Assembly (NCBI RefSeq): GCF_018614035.1
Contig: NZ_JAGGPA010000055.1
Coordinates: 62,001 to 126,000 of the forward strand
Length of the DNA: 64,000 nucleotides
DNA from: Streptomyces sp. ISL-96
Lineage (GTDB): Bacteria; Actinomycetota; Actinomycetes; Streptomycetales; Streptomycetaceae
Direction: 5' to 3'
Part shown: one piece after another, positions 18,266-27,110 of the stretch
Position numbering within the stretch: position 1 is the first letter of the stretch
How the letters are laid out: the number at the start of each line of letters is the position of its first letter
Position numbers and translations under genes: made by a program
Notes under the pieces: generated by a model
The model's input: the letters and a program-made list of their open reading frames with translations, nothing else
What the model was told of the DNA's origin: nothing
Database searches by the model: none

Positions 18266-19765
18266 ATGCGTGCTGCTTATGGCGTGGAGACCGTGCGGAC
18301 CGCCGAGCGGGAGCTGATGGCCCGCCTCCCTGAGGGTGCGCTCATGCAGCGGGCCGCGGCCGGGATCGCGGCGGTGTGCGCGGGGCTGCTGGGGCGTGTT
18401 TACGGGTCGCGGGTGGTTCTGCTCGTCGGGAGTGGGGACAACGGGGGCGACGCGCTGTACGCGGGCGCGCGGCTGGCCCGGCGGGGGGCGGGGGTTTCCG
18501 CTGTGCTGCTCAACGCGGAACGGGTGCATGGGGGTGGACTTGCGGCGTTGCGGCGGGCTGGGGGGTCTGTGGCCGGTGAGGCATTTGGGGCCCTTGCACG
18601 GGCGGATCTTGTGATCGACGGGATCACCGGGATCGGGGGGAAGGGCGGGTTGCGGGACGCCGCTGTGCCGTTGGTGCGGGCCGCGCGGGACTCGGGGGCG
18701 GTTGTCGTCGCCGTGGACCTGCCCAGCGGGGTCGAGGCGGACAGTGGGGAGGTGCGGGGGGAGTGCGTGCGCGCCGATGTGACGGTCACCTTCGGTGCGT
18801 ACAAGCCCGGGCTGCTGATCGACCCCGCGCGGGAGTACGCCGGAGTCGTGCGGCTGGTCGAGCTCGGGCTCGATCTCGAAGCGGCGGAGGCGGACGTCGA
18901 GGCGCTGCAGCACGACGATGTGGCCGCGCTGCTGCCGGTTCCGGGGGCGGAGAGCGACAAGTACCGGCGCGGAGTGGTGGGCGTCGTGGCCGGGTCGGAA
19001 CGGTATCCGGGGGCGGCGGTGCTCGCGGTGGCGGGGGCGCTGCGGGGTGGCGCCGGGGCTGTGCGGTACGTGGGGCACGGGGCGGACGCGGTCATCGCGC
19101 GCTTCCCGGAGGCGCTGGTGCACGCGGGGCCGGCGTCGAAGGCGGGGCGGGTTCAGGCCTGGGTCGTCGGGCCGGGGCTGGGGGAGGACGCGGGCGGGGC
19201 GCTGGGGGATGTGCTGGCGTCCGATGTGCCGGTGCTGGTCGATGCGGACGGGTTGCGGCCGCTGGAGCCGGCGATGGTACGGGGGCGGGACGCGCCGACG
19301 CTGCTCACGCCGCATGCGGGGGAGGCGGCGGCGCTGCTCGGGGTTTCGCGGGAGGAAGTGGAGTCGGGGCGGCTGGTCGCGGTGCGGGAGCTGGCGGCGC
19401 TGTACGGGGCGACTGTGCTGCTGAAGGGGTCTACGACGCTGGTGGCGTCGGCTCCGGGGGCGGGGGCGGGTCCCGGGTTTGTGGGGGCGCGGCCGGTGCG
19501 GGTGAATCCGACGGGGACGCCCTGGCTGGCCACGGCGGGGAGTGGCGACGTGCTGTCGGGGCTTGCGGGGGCGCTGCTGGCGGCGGGGCTGGGGGCGGTG
19601 GACGCGGGGTCGGTTGCGGCGTACGTGCACGGGCTGGCGGGGCGGCTGGCGGCGGGTGGTGCGCCGGTGGGGGCGCTTGACGTGGCGGATGCGGTGCCGG
19701 GGGCTTGGCGGGGGGTTGTGGGGCGGGGGCGGGCCGCTCCGGGGGCACCGTTCGGGACTGCATGA
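18266..19765 (+). CDS. nnr: Bifunctional NAD(P)H-hydrate epimerase / ADP-dependent dehydratase
   Basis: Repairs hydrated NAD(P)H. 499 residues with two domains. The N-terminal YjeF-N epimerase domain, about 1-215, has LLVGSGDNGGDALYAGARL and AVDLPSGVEADSG. The C-terminal ribokinase-like dehydratase domain, about 220-490, has KYRRGVVGVVAGS, the active-site loop NPTGTPWLATAGSGDVLSGL and LLTPHAGEAAALLG. ATG 18266 is chosen; GTG 18254 is an alternative with GAAGG upstream. The coding strand is exceptionally G-rich, unlike its neighbours, but the ORF is intact. Confidence 0.93.
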   Translation: MRAAYGVETVRTAERELMARLPEGALMQRAAAGIAAVCAGLLGRVYGSRVVLLVGSGDNGGDALYAGARLARRGAGVSAVLLNAERVHGGGLAALRRAGGSVAGEAFGALARADLVIDGITGIGGKGGLRDAAVPLVRAARDSGAVVVAVDLPSGVEADSGEVRGECVRADVTVTFGAYKPGLLIDPAREYAGVVRLVELGLDLEAAEADVEALQHDDVAALLPVPGAESDKYRRGVVGVVAGSERYPGAAVLAVAGALRGGAGAVRYVGHGADAVIARFPEALVHAGPASKAGRVQAWVVGPGLGEDAGGALGDVLASDVPVLVDADGLRPLEPAMVRGRDAPTLLTPHAGEAAALLGVSREEVESGRLVAVRELAALYGATVLLKGSTTLVASAPGAGAGPGFVGARPVRVNPTGTPWLATAGSGDVLSGLAGALLAAGLGAVDAGSVAAYVHGLAGRLAAGGAPVGALDVADAVPGAWRGVVGRGRAAPGAPFGTA

Positions 19766-19972
19766 TTTAGGCGCGAAGCGGTGCCTTCCGCGAAGCCCGC
19801 GTCCTGCCCACAAATCACGCTCTACGTCCCGAACTACACCCCCTGCGCGTCCCGCCCCCTCGCGTTGTGGCTCTCCTGGCGGGCCCGTCTCGTCTCCTCC
19901 AGGGTGGCTGGTGTTGGGCTGGGGGTGTGAGGTGCGGCGGGGGTGGCGTGGGGCTCTGAGACACTTGGCGCG

Positions 19973-21124
19973 ATGACCGCGATGACTCATACCCCCATGC
20001 GCGCCCGCGCCGAGATCGACCTGGCGGCCCTTCGGGCCAACGTGCGGGCTTTGCGTGCTCGCGCGGCGGGTGCCGAGTTGATGGCCGTGGTGAAGTCGGA
20101 CGCGTACGGCCACGGCGCCGTGCGCTGTGCCCGCGCGGCTCTCGACGCGGGGGCGACCTGGCTGGGCACCGCGACGCCCGAAGAGGCGCTGGCGCTGCGC
20201 GCCGCCGGGTTCGACGGGCCGCTGCTGTGCTGGCTGTGGACCCCCGGCGGGCCCTGGCGCGAGGCGGTCGAGGCGGGCATCGACGTATCCGTGAGCGGGA
20301 TGTGGGCGCTGGAGGAAGTGGTTGCGGCGGCGCGTGCGGCGGGGCGAGTGGCGCGCGTACAGCTGAAGGCCGACACCGGGCTGGGGCGCAATGGGTGCCA
20401 GCCTGCCGACTGGCCCGAGCTGGTGCGGCGCGCCCTGGAGGTCCGGGACGCTGTCAGGGTTACCGGGCTCTGGTCGCATTTCGCCTGTGCGGACGAGCCG
20501 GGGCATCCGTCGATCGACGTTCAGCTGGCTGTCTTCCGGGATCTGGTGGACTACGCCGAGAAGGCCGGTGTCGAGCCGGAGGTTCGGCACATCGCCAACT
20601 CGCCTGCCACGCTGACCCTGCCCGCGACCCATTTCGATCTCGTACGGACCGGCATCGCCATGTACGGCGTTTCCCCGAGCCCCGAGCTCGGCACGCCCGC
20701 GGACTTCGGGCTGCGGCCCGTGATGACGCTCGCTGCCTCTGTGGCGCTGGTCAAGCGGGTTCCGCAGGGGCACGGAGTCAGTTACGGGCATCACTATGTG
20801 ACGGGCGAGGAGACCAGGCTTGCGCTGATTCCCGTCGGGTACGCCGACGGCATTCCGCGCCACGCGTCCGGCAGCGGGCCCGTGCTCGTCGGAGGCAAGT
20901 GGCGCCGGGTCGCCGGGCGGGTCGCCATGGACCAGTTCGTGGTCGACCTCGGGGCCGATGTGGTGGAGCCGGGGGACGAGGCTCTGCTGTTCGGTCCCGG
21001 CGACCGGGGGGAACCGACCGCCGAGGACTGGGCGCAGGCCGCCGGGACCATCGCGTACGAAATTGTCACCCGCATCGGATCGCGGGTACCGCGCGTCTAT
21101 GTGAATGAGGACCCCGAAAGCTAG
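19973..21124 (+). CDS. alr: Alanine racemase
   Basis: PLP-dependent racemase supplying D-alanine for peptidoglycan; cytosolic, fold-type III. 383 residues. The PLP lysine is K41 in AVVKSDAYGHG; the catalytic Tyr of the second domain lies in GVSYGHHYVTG; GYADGIPR and GRVAMDQFVVDLG are conserved. ATG 19973 has GACACT seven bases upstream and no ribosome-binding site; in-frame upstream starts extend into non-conserved sequence. It heads the alr-hydrolase-tsaE run, the actinobacterial order. The 207-bp gap before it shows no gene. Confidence 0.95.
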   Translation: MTAMTHTPMRARAEIDLAALRANVRALRARAAGAELMAVVKSDAYGHGAVRCARAALDAGATWLGTATPEEALALRAAGFDGPLLCWLWTPGGPWREAVEAGIDVSVSGMWALEEVVAAARAAGRVARVQLKADTGLGRNGCQPADWPELVRRALEVRDAVRVTGLWSHFACADEPGHPSIDVQLAVFRDLVDYAEKAGVEPEVRHIANSPATLTLPATHFDLVRTGIAMYGVSPSPELGTPADFGLRPVMTLAASVALVKRVPQGHGVSYGHHYVTGEETRLALIPVGYADGIPRHASGSGPVLVGGKWRRVAGRVAMDQFVVDLGADVVEPGDEALLFGPGDRGEPTAEDWAQAAGTIAYEIVTRIGSRVPRVYVNEDPES

Positions 21125-21136
21125 GAGAGCGGCACC

Positions 21137-22372
21137 GTGAGCGAGAGCAGCGCGCCCGGCGTGGTGGAGGTGGCGGCGGAGGCCGCGACCGCCGCCGCCA
21201 ACGGCAACTGGCGGCGGGCGGGTGTGGCCGGCGCCGCGATAGGTGTGGTCGCGGCGGGCGCCGCCGCCGGTGTTGCCCTTGAGCGGCTGACGGTCGGCCG
21301 CGGCATGCGGAAGAAGGCACGGCTCGCGCTGGATGCCTCGGGTCCGTACGGCGCTCTGCGCGGGATGCCGGGGCAGGCCCCGGCGGACGACGGGACCGAG
21401 ATCTACTACGAAGTGGACGAGGTGGAGGCGGACGGCGCCTCGTCGGGACCGCGACGGCGCCGGCTCTTCGGGCGTAAGACTCCGGCTCCTGTGACGGTCG
21501 TGTTCAGCCACGGCTTCTGCCTGAGTCAGGACTCCTGGCATTTTCAGCGGGCCGCCCTGCGGGGTGTGGTGCGGACCGTCCACTGGGACCAGCGCAGCCA
21601 CGGGCGTTCGGAGCGCGGTGCGGCACAGGGGCGTGGTGTCGCGGTTGATATCGAGCAGCTGGGACGCGATCTGAAGGCCGTCATCGACGCCGCCGCGCCC
21701 GAGGGGCCGCTGGTGCTGGTGGGGCACTCCATGGGCGGCATGACGATGATGGCGCTGGCGGATCAGTTTCCTGAGATCGTCCGCGAGCGTGTGGTCGGTG
21801 CTGTTTTCGTCGGTACGTCGTCGGGGAAGCTCGGCGAGGTCAATTTCGGGCTGCCGGTCGCCGGTGTGAACGCCGTACGCCGCGTCCTGCCGCGCGTGCT
21901 GCGCGCCCTCGGTACGCAGGCGGAGATCGTCGAGCGTGGGCGGCGGGCGACGGCGGATCTGTTCGCCGGGCTCATCAAGCGTTATTCGTTCGGCTCGAAG
22001 GAGGTCGATCCGGCCGTGGCGCGGTTCGCGGAGCGGCTGATCGAGGGGACGCCGATCGACGTGGTCGCCGAGTTCTATCCGGCGTTCACCAATCACGACA
22101 AGGCGGACGCGCTGGAGATCTTCGCCGAGGTGCCGGTGCTGGTGCTCGCGGGCGACAAGGACCTGGTGACGCCCAGCGAGCACAGCGAGGGCATCGCGGA
22201 TCTGCTGCCGGACGCCGAGCTGGTGATAGTCCCCGACGCCGGGCACCTGGTCATGCTGGAGCACCCCGAGGTGGTCACCGACCGGCTCGCGGATCTGCTG
22301 GCGCGGGTGGGCGCCGTACCGGCAGCCGCTAACGTTGGGACGTATGGAAGCACCGCACAGCCCGGCGGCTGA
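21137..22372 (+). CDS. Alpha/beta hydrolase with N-terminal membrane anchor
   Basis: 411 residues. An Ala/Gly-rich hydrophobic N-terminal segment (AGVAGAAIGVVAAGAAAGVA, about 28-48) suggests membrane association. An alpha/beta hydrolase fold follows. The nucleophile motif is GHSMGG, the acid is the Asp in LAGDKDLVTP, and the His is in DAGHLVMLEHP; the oxyanion region is FSHGFCLSQDSW. Substrate unknown; this family sits between alr and tsaE in many actinomycetes. GTG start with GGAGAG, 12 bp after alr. Its last 29 bp overlap the tsaE start. Confidence 0.88.
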   Translation: MSESSAPGVVEVAAEAATAAANGNWRRAGVAGAAIGVVAAGAAAGVALERLTVGRGMRKKARLALDASGPYGALRGMPGQAPADDGTEIYYEVDEVEADGASSGPRRRRLFGRKTPAPVTVVFSHGFCLSQDSWHFQRAALRGVVRTVHWDQRSHGRSERGAAQGRGVAVDIEQLGRDLKAVIDAAAPEGPLVLVGHSMGGMTMMALADQFPEIVRERVVGAVFVGTSSGKLGEVNFGLPVAGVNAVRRVLPRVLRALGTQAEIVERGRRATADLFAGLIKRYSFGSKEVDPAVARFAERLIEGTPIDVVAEFYPAFTNHDKADALEIFAEVPVLVLAGDKDLVTPSEHSEGIADLLPDAELVIVPDAGHLVMLEHPEVVTDRLADLLARVGAVPAAANVGTYGSTAQPGG

Positions 22373-22856
22373 TGTCACCGCCGTTCTTACTGTTCACTCG
22401 CCCGAATTGATGCAGGAGTTCGGGCGCCGGCTCGCCAAAGTGCTGCGGCCCGGCGATCTCGTGATGCTCACCGGCGAGCTCGGCGCGGGCAAGACGACGC
22501 TGACGCGCGGGCTCGGTGAAGGGCTCGGGGTGCGCGGCGCCGTGACGTCGCCCACGTTCGTCATCGCGCGCGTCCACCCTTCGCTGACCGGCGGTCCGGC
22601 GCTGGTGCATGTGGACGCGTACCGGCTGGGCGGCGGGCTCGACGAGATGGAAGACCTCGACCTCGATGTCTCGCTGCCCGACTCCGTGGTGGTGGTGGAG
22701 TGGGGCGAGGGGAAGGTCGAGGAGCTGTCGGACGACCGGCTGCACGTGGTCATCCACCGGGCGGTGGGGGACTCCGACGACGACGTGCGTGAGGTGACCG
22801 TGCGCGGTATCGGTGCACGGTGGGCCGGGGAGGACCTGGCCGCGCTGGGTGCCTGA
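22344..22856 (+). CDS. tsaE: tRNA t6A37 threonylcarbamoyladenosine biosynthesis ATPase TsaE
   Basis: ATPase partner of TsaB-TsaD in forming t6A37 on ANN-decoding tRNAs. 170 residues. Walker A GELGAGKTT (44-52), then TSPTFVIARVHPS, HVDAYRL and VVVEWGEG. ATG 22344 lies inside the 3' end of the hydrolase gene; TAACGT sits 8 bp upstream, so an internal, leaderless promoter may add to read-through. tsaB, rimI and tsaD follow after an interruption of about 1 kb. Confidence 0.94.
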   Translation: MEAPHSPAADVTAVLTVHSPELMQEFGRRLAKVLRPGDLVMLTGELGAGKTTLTRGLGEGLGVRGAVTSPTFVIARVHPSLTGGPALVHVDAYRLGGGLDEMEDLDLDVSLPDSVVVVEWGEGKVEELSDDRLHVVIHRAVGDSDDDVREVTVRGIGARWAGEDLAALGA

Positions 22857-22941
22857 CGGAGTCTGGCGTCCGTACGTTCCGACAAGACGTCGGCAAGATG
22901 TTGCGCCGGTGCCGCCGCGCGTGGTCACATGGATACCGAGA

Positions 22942-22960
22942 CCTGGTTAGGCCTACCTAA
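22942..22960 (+). promoter_or_regulatory. Possible DmdR1/IdeR-type iron box
   Basis: The 19-mer CCTGGTTAGGCCTACCTAA matches 14 of 19 positions of the iron-box consensus TTAGGTTAGGCTAACCTAA; the core GGTTAGG-CCTA-CCTAACC is itself a 7-bp inverted repeat. It lies 34 bp upstream of the start of a 60-residue ORF. The site could be an iron-dependent operator. Confidence 0.45.
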
Positions 22961-22994
22961 CCACGCCTGCTCAACCGGAGCCCAGGAGGCATCC

Positions 22995-23177
22995 ATGCCG
23001 GCTTCAGAACGCGACGCGCAAGAGCCTGTCTCCATGCGCGACCTACTGGCCTCGTGTGCGGCGGCCACGGCGGTCTCCACACCGCCGCGGGAGCCTGATG
23101 TGGCAGATGTGGCAGATGTGGCAGATGCTGCTGAGGTGCCCGTCGAGGAGCGCTCGGAACAGCGCGACGCCGCGTAG
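22995..23177 (+). CDS. Small acidic protein of unknown function
   Basis: Sixty residues, unrecognised. ATG 22995 has a perfect AGGAGG six bases upstream, so translation is plausible. The sequence has a short amphipathic part (PVSMRDLLASCAAATAVSTPP) with one Cys, then an acidic tail. A perfect in-frame 9-bp repeat (gatgtggca, three copies at 23097-23123) encodes DVADVADVAD. An iron-box-like palindrome precedes it. A longer start at 22929 is open but would read through the palindrome. Not secreted by appearance. Confidence 0.6.
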   Translation: MPASERDAQEPVSMRDLLASCAAATAVSTPPREPDVADVADVADAAEVPVEERSEQRDAA

Positions 23178-23200
23178 GTCTGTAATCCTTACGAGCGTAT

Positions 23201-23785
23201 TTACGGGACGACGACGACCTTCACGCCGACCGTCGCGAAGCTCCACATCGCGTCGCCGTCGGCGCGCAGCATGCGCACGCCGCCGGTCCTGCTCTTCGGG
23301 TCCGGGCTCGGCATCGAGCCGTCGACCGCGGCGCTGAAACCGATCGGGACGCCTTCGAAGGTCAGGAACCGTACGACGTGTTCGACCTGGACTCCGTCGG
23401 AGCCGGTGATGATTCCCGAGCGTGAGCCCACCGCGTACGTACCGGGCGGCGGGCTGACCGTGCTCGGCACGACCTTGAACGTCCTGGTCGCCTTGCCCTT
23501 GCCGTTCACCAGCCACACCCGCCGCTCGGCCAGCGAGTAGACGACGCGGGTGCCCGTGCCCGACTGGGCCGGCACCGCCAGTACGTCCTTCACCACGGCC
23601 GGTCCCTTGGGCGGCTGCGAGGCGTGCGCCGCGGGGGTCTTGCCGACGGCGGGTTCGGCGAGCTGGGCGGGGGAGGGGGCGCTCGCCGACGCCTGGTAGG
23701 CGAGGAAAGCGACCGCCGCCACGGCTGCCGCGGTGAGCCCGGCCACGATTCCCGAGCTGCTCCTTGCCACCTTGCTCCACCTCAT
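23201..23785 (-). CDS. L,D-transpeptidase-like secreted protein lacking the catalytic Cys
   Basis: 194 residues. An N-terminal signal-anchor (SSGIVAGLTAAAVAAVAFLA) and a Pro/Ala linker precede a YkuD-like domain: RVVYSLAERRVWLVNGKGKA, then PPPGTYAVGSRSG, GVPIGFSAAV and TGGVRMLRADGDAMWSFATV. In active enzymes the last block reads SHGCVRM; here His and Cys are replaced (TGGVRM), so crosslinking activity is unlikely and a binding role is an inference. ATG 23785 is chosen as the first Met before the anchor. Divergent from tsaB over 97 bp. Confidence 0.7.
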   Translation of the reverse strand: MRWSKVARSSSGIVAGLTAAAVAAVAFLAYQASASAPSPAQLAEPAVGKTPAAHASQPPKGPAVVKDVLAVPAQSGTGTRVVYSLAERRVWLVNGKGKATRTFKVVPSTVSPPPGTYAVGSRSGIITGSDGVQVEHVVRFLTFEGVPIGFSAAVDGSMPSPDPKSRTGGVRMLRADGDAMWSFATVGVKVVVVP

Positions 23786-23870
23786 GTTCGTACTGCGCGC
23801 GTATTTGTGGTGACGGTAGCAGCCGGGGCCGGGAAGGACGGGGGACGCCGTGCGACCCGTGCGCGGGCCG

Positions 23871-23876
23871 TAGGCT
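23871..23876 (+). promoter_or_regulatory. Candidate leaderless -10 box of tsaB
   Basis: TAGGCT, six bases, then the tsaB GTG at 23883, with no Shine-Dalgarno. Transcription would start at the initiation codon. Confidence 0.5.
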
Positions 23877-23882
23877 GTTTGT

Positions 23883-24551
23883 GTGCTCCTGCTCGCCGTT
23901 GATACCGCCACTCCAGCCGTCACCGTCGCCCTCCACGACGGTGATTCCGTCGTCGCCGAGGCCGGCCAGGTCGACGCACGCCGTCACGGGGAGCTGCTGC
24001 TGCCCACCGTCGACCGGGTCCTCGCCGAAGCCGGTCTGAAACTCGACGCCGTGACGGGGGTCGTCGTGGGCGTCGGCCCCGGTCCGTACACCGGGCTGAG
24101 GGTCGGGCTGGCGACGGCCGAGACCTTCGGCCTCGTCCTCGGGGTGCCGGTCCACGGGCTGTGCACCCTGGACGGGCTGGCGTACGCCGCCGGGCTGGCC
24201 GGGATCACCGGGCCCTTCGCCGTGGCCACCGACGCGCGGCGCAAGGAGGTCTACTGGGCGCGGTACGCCGATGCCCGCACGCGCGTCTCCGAGCCCGCCG
24301 TCGACCGGCCCGCCGACATCGCCGAGCAGCTCGCGGACCTGCCGGTCGTCGGCTCCGGGGCTCTCCTTTACCCCGGGGAGTTCCCCGACGCGCGCGGACC
24401 CGAGCACCAGTCGGCGGGCGCGCTGGCGTCGCTGGCGGCGGAGAAGCTCGCGGCGGGGGAGGCCGGGGCGTTCCTGCCGCCGCTGCCGCTGTATCTGCGC
24501 CGGCCCGACGCGCAGGTCCCCAAGAACTACAAGGTGGTCACCCCGAAGTGA
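23883..24551 (+). CDS. tsaB: t6A biosynthesis protein TsaB
   Basis: Inactive ASKHA-fold partner of TsaD needed for t6A37 synthesis. 222 residues. It begins MLLLAVDTATPAVTVAL and has the family block GVGPGPYTGLRVGLATAETFG and DARRKEVYWARY. GTG 23883 is six bases behind a TAGGCT box, so the mRNA is probably leaderless. The stop overlaps the rimI start (GTGA), making tsaB-rimI-tsaD a tight operon. Confidence 0.93.
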   Translation: MLLLAVDTATPAVTVALHDGDSVVAEAGQVDARRHGELLLPTVDRVLAEAGLKLDAVTGVVVGVGPGPYTGLRVGLATAETFGLVLGVPVHGLCTLDGLAYAAGLAGITGPFAVATDARRKEVYWARYADARTRVSEPAVDRPADIAEQLADLPVVGSGALLYPGEFPDARGPEHQSAGALASLAAEKLAAGEAGAFLPPLPLYLRRPDAQVPKNYKVVTPK

Positions 24552-25078
24552 CCGCGAGCTTGAGAGAAATGCGCTGGTGGGACATCGACCCGGTGCTCGA
24601 ACTGGAGCGGGAGCTGTTCCCCGAGGACGCCTGGTCGCCCGGCATGTTCTGGTCCGAGCTCGCCCACGCGCGCGGGCCGCGGGCCAGCCGCCGCTATGTG
24701 GTGGCCGAGGAGGAGGACGGCGCGCTCGTCGGGTACGCCGGGCTTGCCGCCGCCGGGGGCCTCGGCGACGTACAGACCATCGCTGCCGCCCGTGATCAGT
24801 GGGGGACCGGGCTCGGGTCCCGGCTGCTCACCGAACTGCTGGGGCACGCGAGCGCCTTCGAATGCGCCGAGGTGCTCCTCGAAGTGCGCGTCGACAACAC
24901 GCGGGCGCAGAAGCTGTACGAGAGGTTCGGCTTCGAGCCGATCGGCTTCCGGCGCGGCTACTACCAGCCCGGCAACATCGACGCGCTCGTGATGCGGCTG
25001 ACGACGACGACCGACCCGGCGGAACCCGTGACCTCCGTACAAGAACAAGAACAAGAAACCGGGATTCACCATGGCTGA
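24548..25078 (+). CDS. rimI: Ribosomal-protein-alanine N-acetyltransferase
   Basis: GNAT acetyltransferase, 176 residues, predicted to acetylate the N-terminus of S18 and possibly other proteins. GNAT motif A region [20 protein letters not shown], then [20 protein letters not shown] and [15 protein letters not shown]. The GTG overlaps the tsaB stop; its own stop lies inside tsaD (8-bp overlap). The C-terminal tail, rich in Gln/Glu (VQEQEQETG), is unusual and reflects the sequence just before the tsaD start. A separate earlier start would run into tsaB. Confidence 0.9.
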   Translation: MTASLREMRWWDIDPVLELERELFPEDAWSPGMFWSELAHARGPRASRRYVVAEEEDGALVGYAGLAAAGGLGDVQTIAAARDQWGTGLGSRLLTELLGHASAFECAEVLLEVRVDNTRAQKLYERFGFEPIGFRRGYYQPGNIDALVMRLTTTTDPAEPVTSVQEQEQETGIHHG

Positions 25079-26171
25079 CGAACCGCTCGTCCTCGGCATC
25101 GAAACCTCCTGCGACGAGACCGGCGTCGGCATCGTCCGCGGTACGACCCTCCTCGCCGACGCGATCGCGTCGAGCGTCGACGAACACGCCCGCTTCGGCG
25201 GTGTGGTGCCGGAGGTCGCCTCGCGCGCGCACCTGGAGGCGATGGTTCCGACGATCGAGCGCGCGCTGAAGGAGGCCGGGGTCGCCGCTTCGGATCTGGA
25301 CGGCATCGCGGTTACGGCGGGTCCGGGGCTGGCGGGTGCGCTGCTGGTGGGGGTGTCCGCGGCGAAGGCTTACGCGTACGCGCTCGGGAAGCCGCTGTAC
25401 GGCGTGAACCACCTGGCCTCGCACATCTGCGTCGACCAGCTGGAGCACGGTCCGCTGCCCGAGCCGACGATGGCGCTGCTGGTGAGCGGCGGGCACTCGT
25501 CGCTGCTGCTCGCCCCTGACATCACGAGCGACGTACGACCGATGGGCGCGACGATCGACGACGCGGCGGGCGAGGCGTTCGACAAGATCGCGCGGGTGCT
25601 GGATCTGGGCTTCCCCGGTGGCCCTGTCATCGACCGGCTGGCGAGGGAGGGCGATCCGAAGGCGATCGCGTTCCCGCGCGGTCTGACCGGGCCGCGCGAC
25701 GCGGCGTACGACTTCTCCTTCTCCGGCCTGAAGACGTCGGTGGCGCGGTGGATCGAGGCCAAGCGCAGGGCGGGCGAGGAGGTGCCGGTGCGGGATGTGG
25801 CGGCGTCGTTCCAGGAGGCGGTCGTCGACGTACTGACGCGGAAGGCGGTGCGGGCCTGCAAGGACGAGGGCGTCGACCACCTGATGATCGGCGGCGGCGT
25901 GGCGGCCAACTCGCGGCTGCGGGCGCTGGCGGCGGAGCGGTGCGAGCGGGCCGGCATTCAGCTGCGGGTGCCGCGGCCGGGTCTGTGCACGGACAACGGG
26001 GCGATGGTGGCGGCGCTCGGTGCGGAGATGGTGGCGCGGGGGCGGGCGGCGTCGGACTGGGATCTGTCGGCGGATTCTTCGCTGCCGGTGACTGAGCCGC
26101 ATGTGCCGGGTGCCTCGGCTCATGCGCATGACCACGTGCATGAGGTCAGCAAGGACAACCTCTACTCATGA
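25071..26171 (+). CDS. tsaD: tRNA t6A37 transferase TsaD
   Basis: Transfers the threonylcarbamoyl group to A37 of tRNA; Fe/Zn ASKHA-fold enzyme. 366 residues. [14 protein letters not shown] at 9-22, the metal-binding pair H114/H118 in [19 protein letters not shown], and [12 protein letters not shown]. The C-terminal tail is His-rich ([11 protein letters not shown]), outside the usual family end. ATG 25071 overlaps rimI by 8 bp, and the stop overlaps the next small gene (ATGA). Only weak GGGA precedes it, so it is likely coupled to rimI. Confidence 0.96.
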   Translation: MADEPLVLGIETSCDETGVGIVRGTTLLADAIASSVDEHARFGGVVPEVASRAHLEAMVPTIERALKEAGVAASDLDGIAVTAGPGLAGALLVGVSAAKAYAYALGKPLYGVNHLASHICVDQLEHGPLPEPTMALLVSGGHSSLLLAPDITSDVRPMGATIDDAAGEAFDKIARVLDLGFPGGPVIDRLAREGDPKAIAFPRGLTGPRDAAYDFSFSGLKTSVARWIEAKRRAGEEVPVRDVAASFQEAVVDVLTRKAVRACKDEGVDHLMIGGGVAANSRLRALAAERCERAGIQLRVPRPGLCTDNGAMVAALGAEMVARGRAASDWDLSADSSLPVTEPHVPGASAHAHDHVHEVSKDNLYS

Positions 26172-26431
26172 GCGTCGTGCTGATGTGGGAGGCCCGCGCC
26201 GTCGAGGGGCGGGGCGCGGAGCTGTTGGAGTGGGCGCGGGCGCAGGCCCGGGTCCTGGCGGGTGAGCCGGTGCGCAGGGAGATCTTGCGGGCGCCGCAGG
26301 ACCGGGTGCTCGTGATGACGTGGTGGGACGCGGAGTACGACGCCGGCCTGCCGGAACTGCCGGAGCCTGAGCGGGGGTTGGTTACGCGGGCGGTTCATCG
26401 CTGGCGTTTCGAGTCGGTCGACGCGGCCTGA
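26168..26431 (+). CDS. Small conserved-looking protein downstream of tsaD
   Basis: 87 residues, no recognised domain. Sequence [20 protein letters not shown]... with Trp-rich [11 protein letters not shown] and C-terminal [14 protein letters not shown]; the alternation of short strands and helices is compatible with a small ferredoxin-like (antibiotic-monooxygenase-type) fold, but this is only a guess. The ATG overlaps the tsaD stop by 4 bp, so it is translationally coupled to the t6A operon. Confidence 0.75.
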   Translation: MSVVLMWEARAVEGRGAELLEWARAQARVLAGEPVRREILRAPQDRVLVMTWWDAEYDAGLPELPEPERGLVTRAVHRWRFESVDAA

Positions 26432-26433
26432 CG

Positions 26434-26439
26434 TAGTGT
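26434..26439 (+). promoter_or_regulatory. Candidate leaderless -10 box
   Basis: TAGTGT, seven bases, then ATG 26447 of the membrane protein gene, without a Shine-Dalgarno. Confidence 0.45.
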
Positions 26440-26446
26440 CGGGCGC

Positions 26447-27064
26447 ATGTCTCGCCGTACGCCCCTGCCTCCGCCTCCGCCGCCCGAGCACATACGGGCC
26501 TGGCCCGGTCCGGAGGCGATGCTCGCCGACCGGGCGCGGGCCATGGACGAACTGATCGCGCGCGACCTCGGAGCCGGGCGGCTGGTGCGGTTCTGGCTGC
26601 TGGTGGGGGGTGCGGCGCTCGGGTGGGGGATCGTCGGGGCGGCCCTTCAGGCGTTCGATGGGCCGGGCGACCCGCTCACCGCGATCTTGGGCGCGGGGTT
26701 CGGTGCGGTTGGTCTGGCGTGCGTTGTGGTGTGTTGGATCTTCATCGGGATGGGTGTGTGGCGCGACCGTACGGTCCGTCAGCTGGTGGTGGACTGGGCT
26801 GAGGTGGGGCGCGGCCACGGTTTTTCCGCCGCGCAATGGCGACTTCCCGGGCTCAGCCTGGCGTGGCTGCTGTCGTCGGTCGTGGTGTGCGGGCTCGGGT
26901 TGTGGTCGTCGCTGGGGTTCGCGGTGCGGGCGCGGCCGGGTTCTGAGACTTACGCGGATGCGGTGTTCTTCATCGGGCTCGGGGTCATTTTGTGGGTGGC
27001 CGGGCTGTTCGGGGCGGTGAAGGCGGTGAAGCACTACCGGTGGGCGGTGCGGGCGCTTCGGTAA
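26447..27064 (+). CDS. Four-helix membrane protein of unknown function
   Basis: 205 residues, unrecognised. An unusual N-terminus RRTPLPPPPPPEHIRAW is followed by four predicted membrane helices in two pairs (FWLLVGGAALGWGIVGAAL; GAVGLACVVVCWIFIGMGV; LAWLLSSVVVCGLGLW; AVFFIGLGVILWVAGLFGA) with a short basic C-terminus. It starts 15 bp after the preceding small ORF and has its own leaderless-type box. Convergent with the methyltransferase gene, 46 bp away. Confidence 0.75.
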   Translation: MSRRTPLPPPPPPEHIRAWPGPEAMLADRARAMDELIARDLGAGRLVRFWLLVGGAALGWGIVGAALQAFDGPGDPLTAILGAGFGAVGLACVVVCWIFIGMGVWRDRTVRQLVVDWAEVGRGHGFSAAQWRLPGLSLAWLLSSVVVCGLGLWSSLGFAVRARPGSETYADAVFFIGLGVILWVAGLFGAVKAVKHYRWAVRALR

Positions 27065-27110
27065 GGGGCGGGTTGGGGAAGCCCCCGGCAGGACACCGGC
27101 CAGCGCAGCG

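Noticed and set aside
18236-22378. Minus-strand open frame of 1380 codons opposite nnr, alr and the hydrolase
   Set aside because: Antisense shadow of three well-supported genes; Arg/Pro/His-rich translation without any family motif, a normal artefact of GC-rich DNA.
23097-23123. Three 9-bp repeats as possible CRISPR or VNTR array
   Set aside because: Directly tandem without spacers and in frame within a small ORF; simply a coding micro-repeat.
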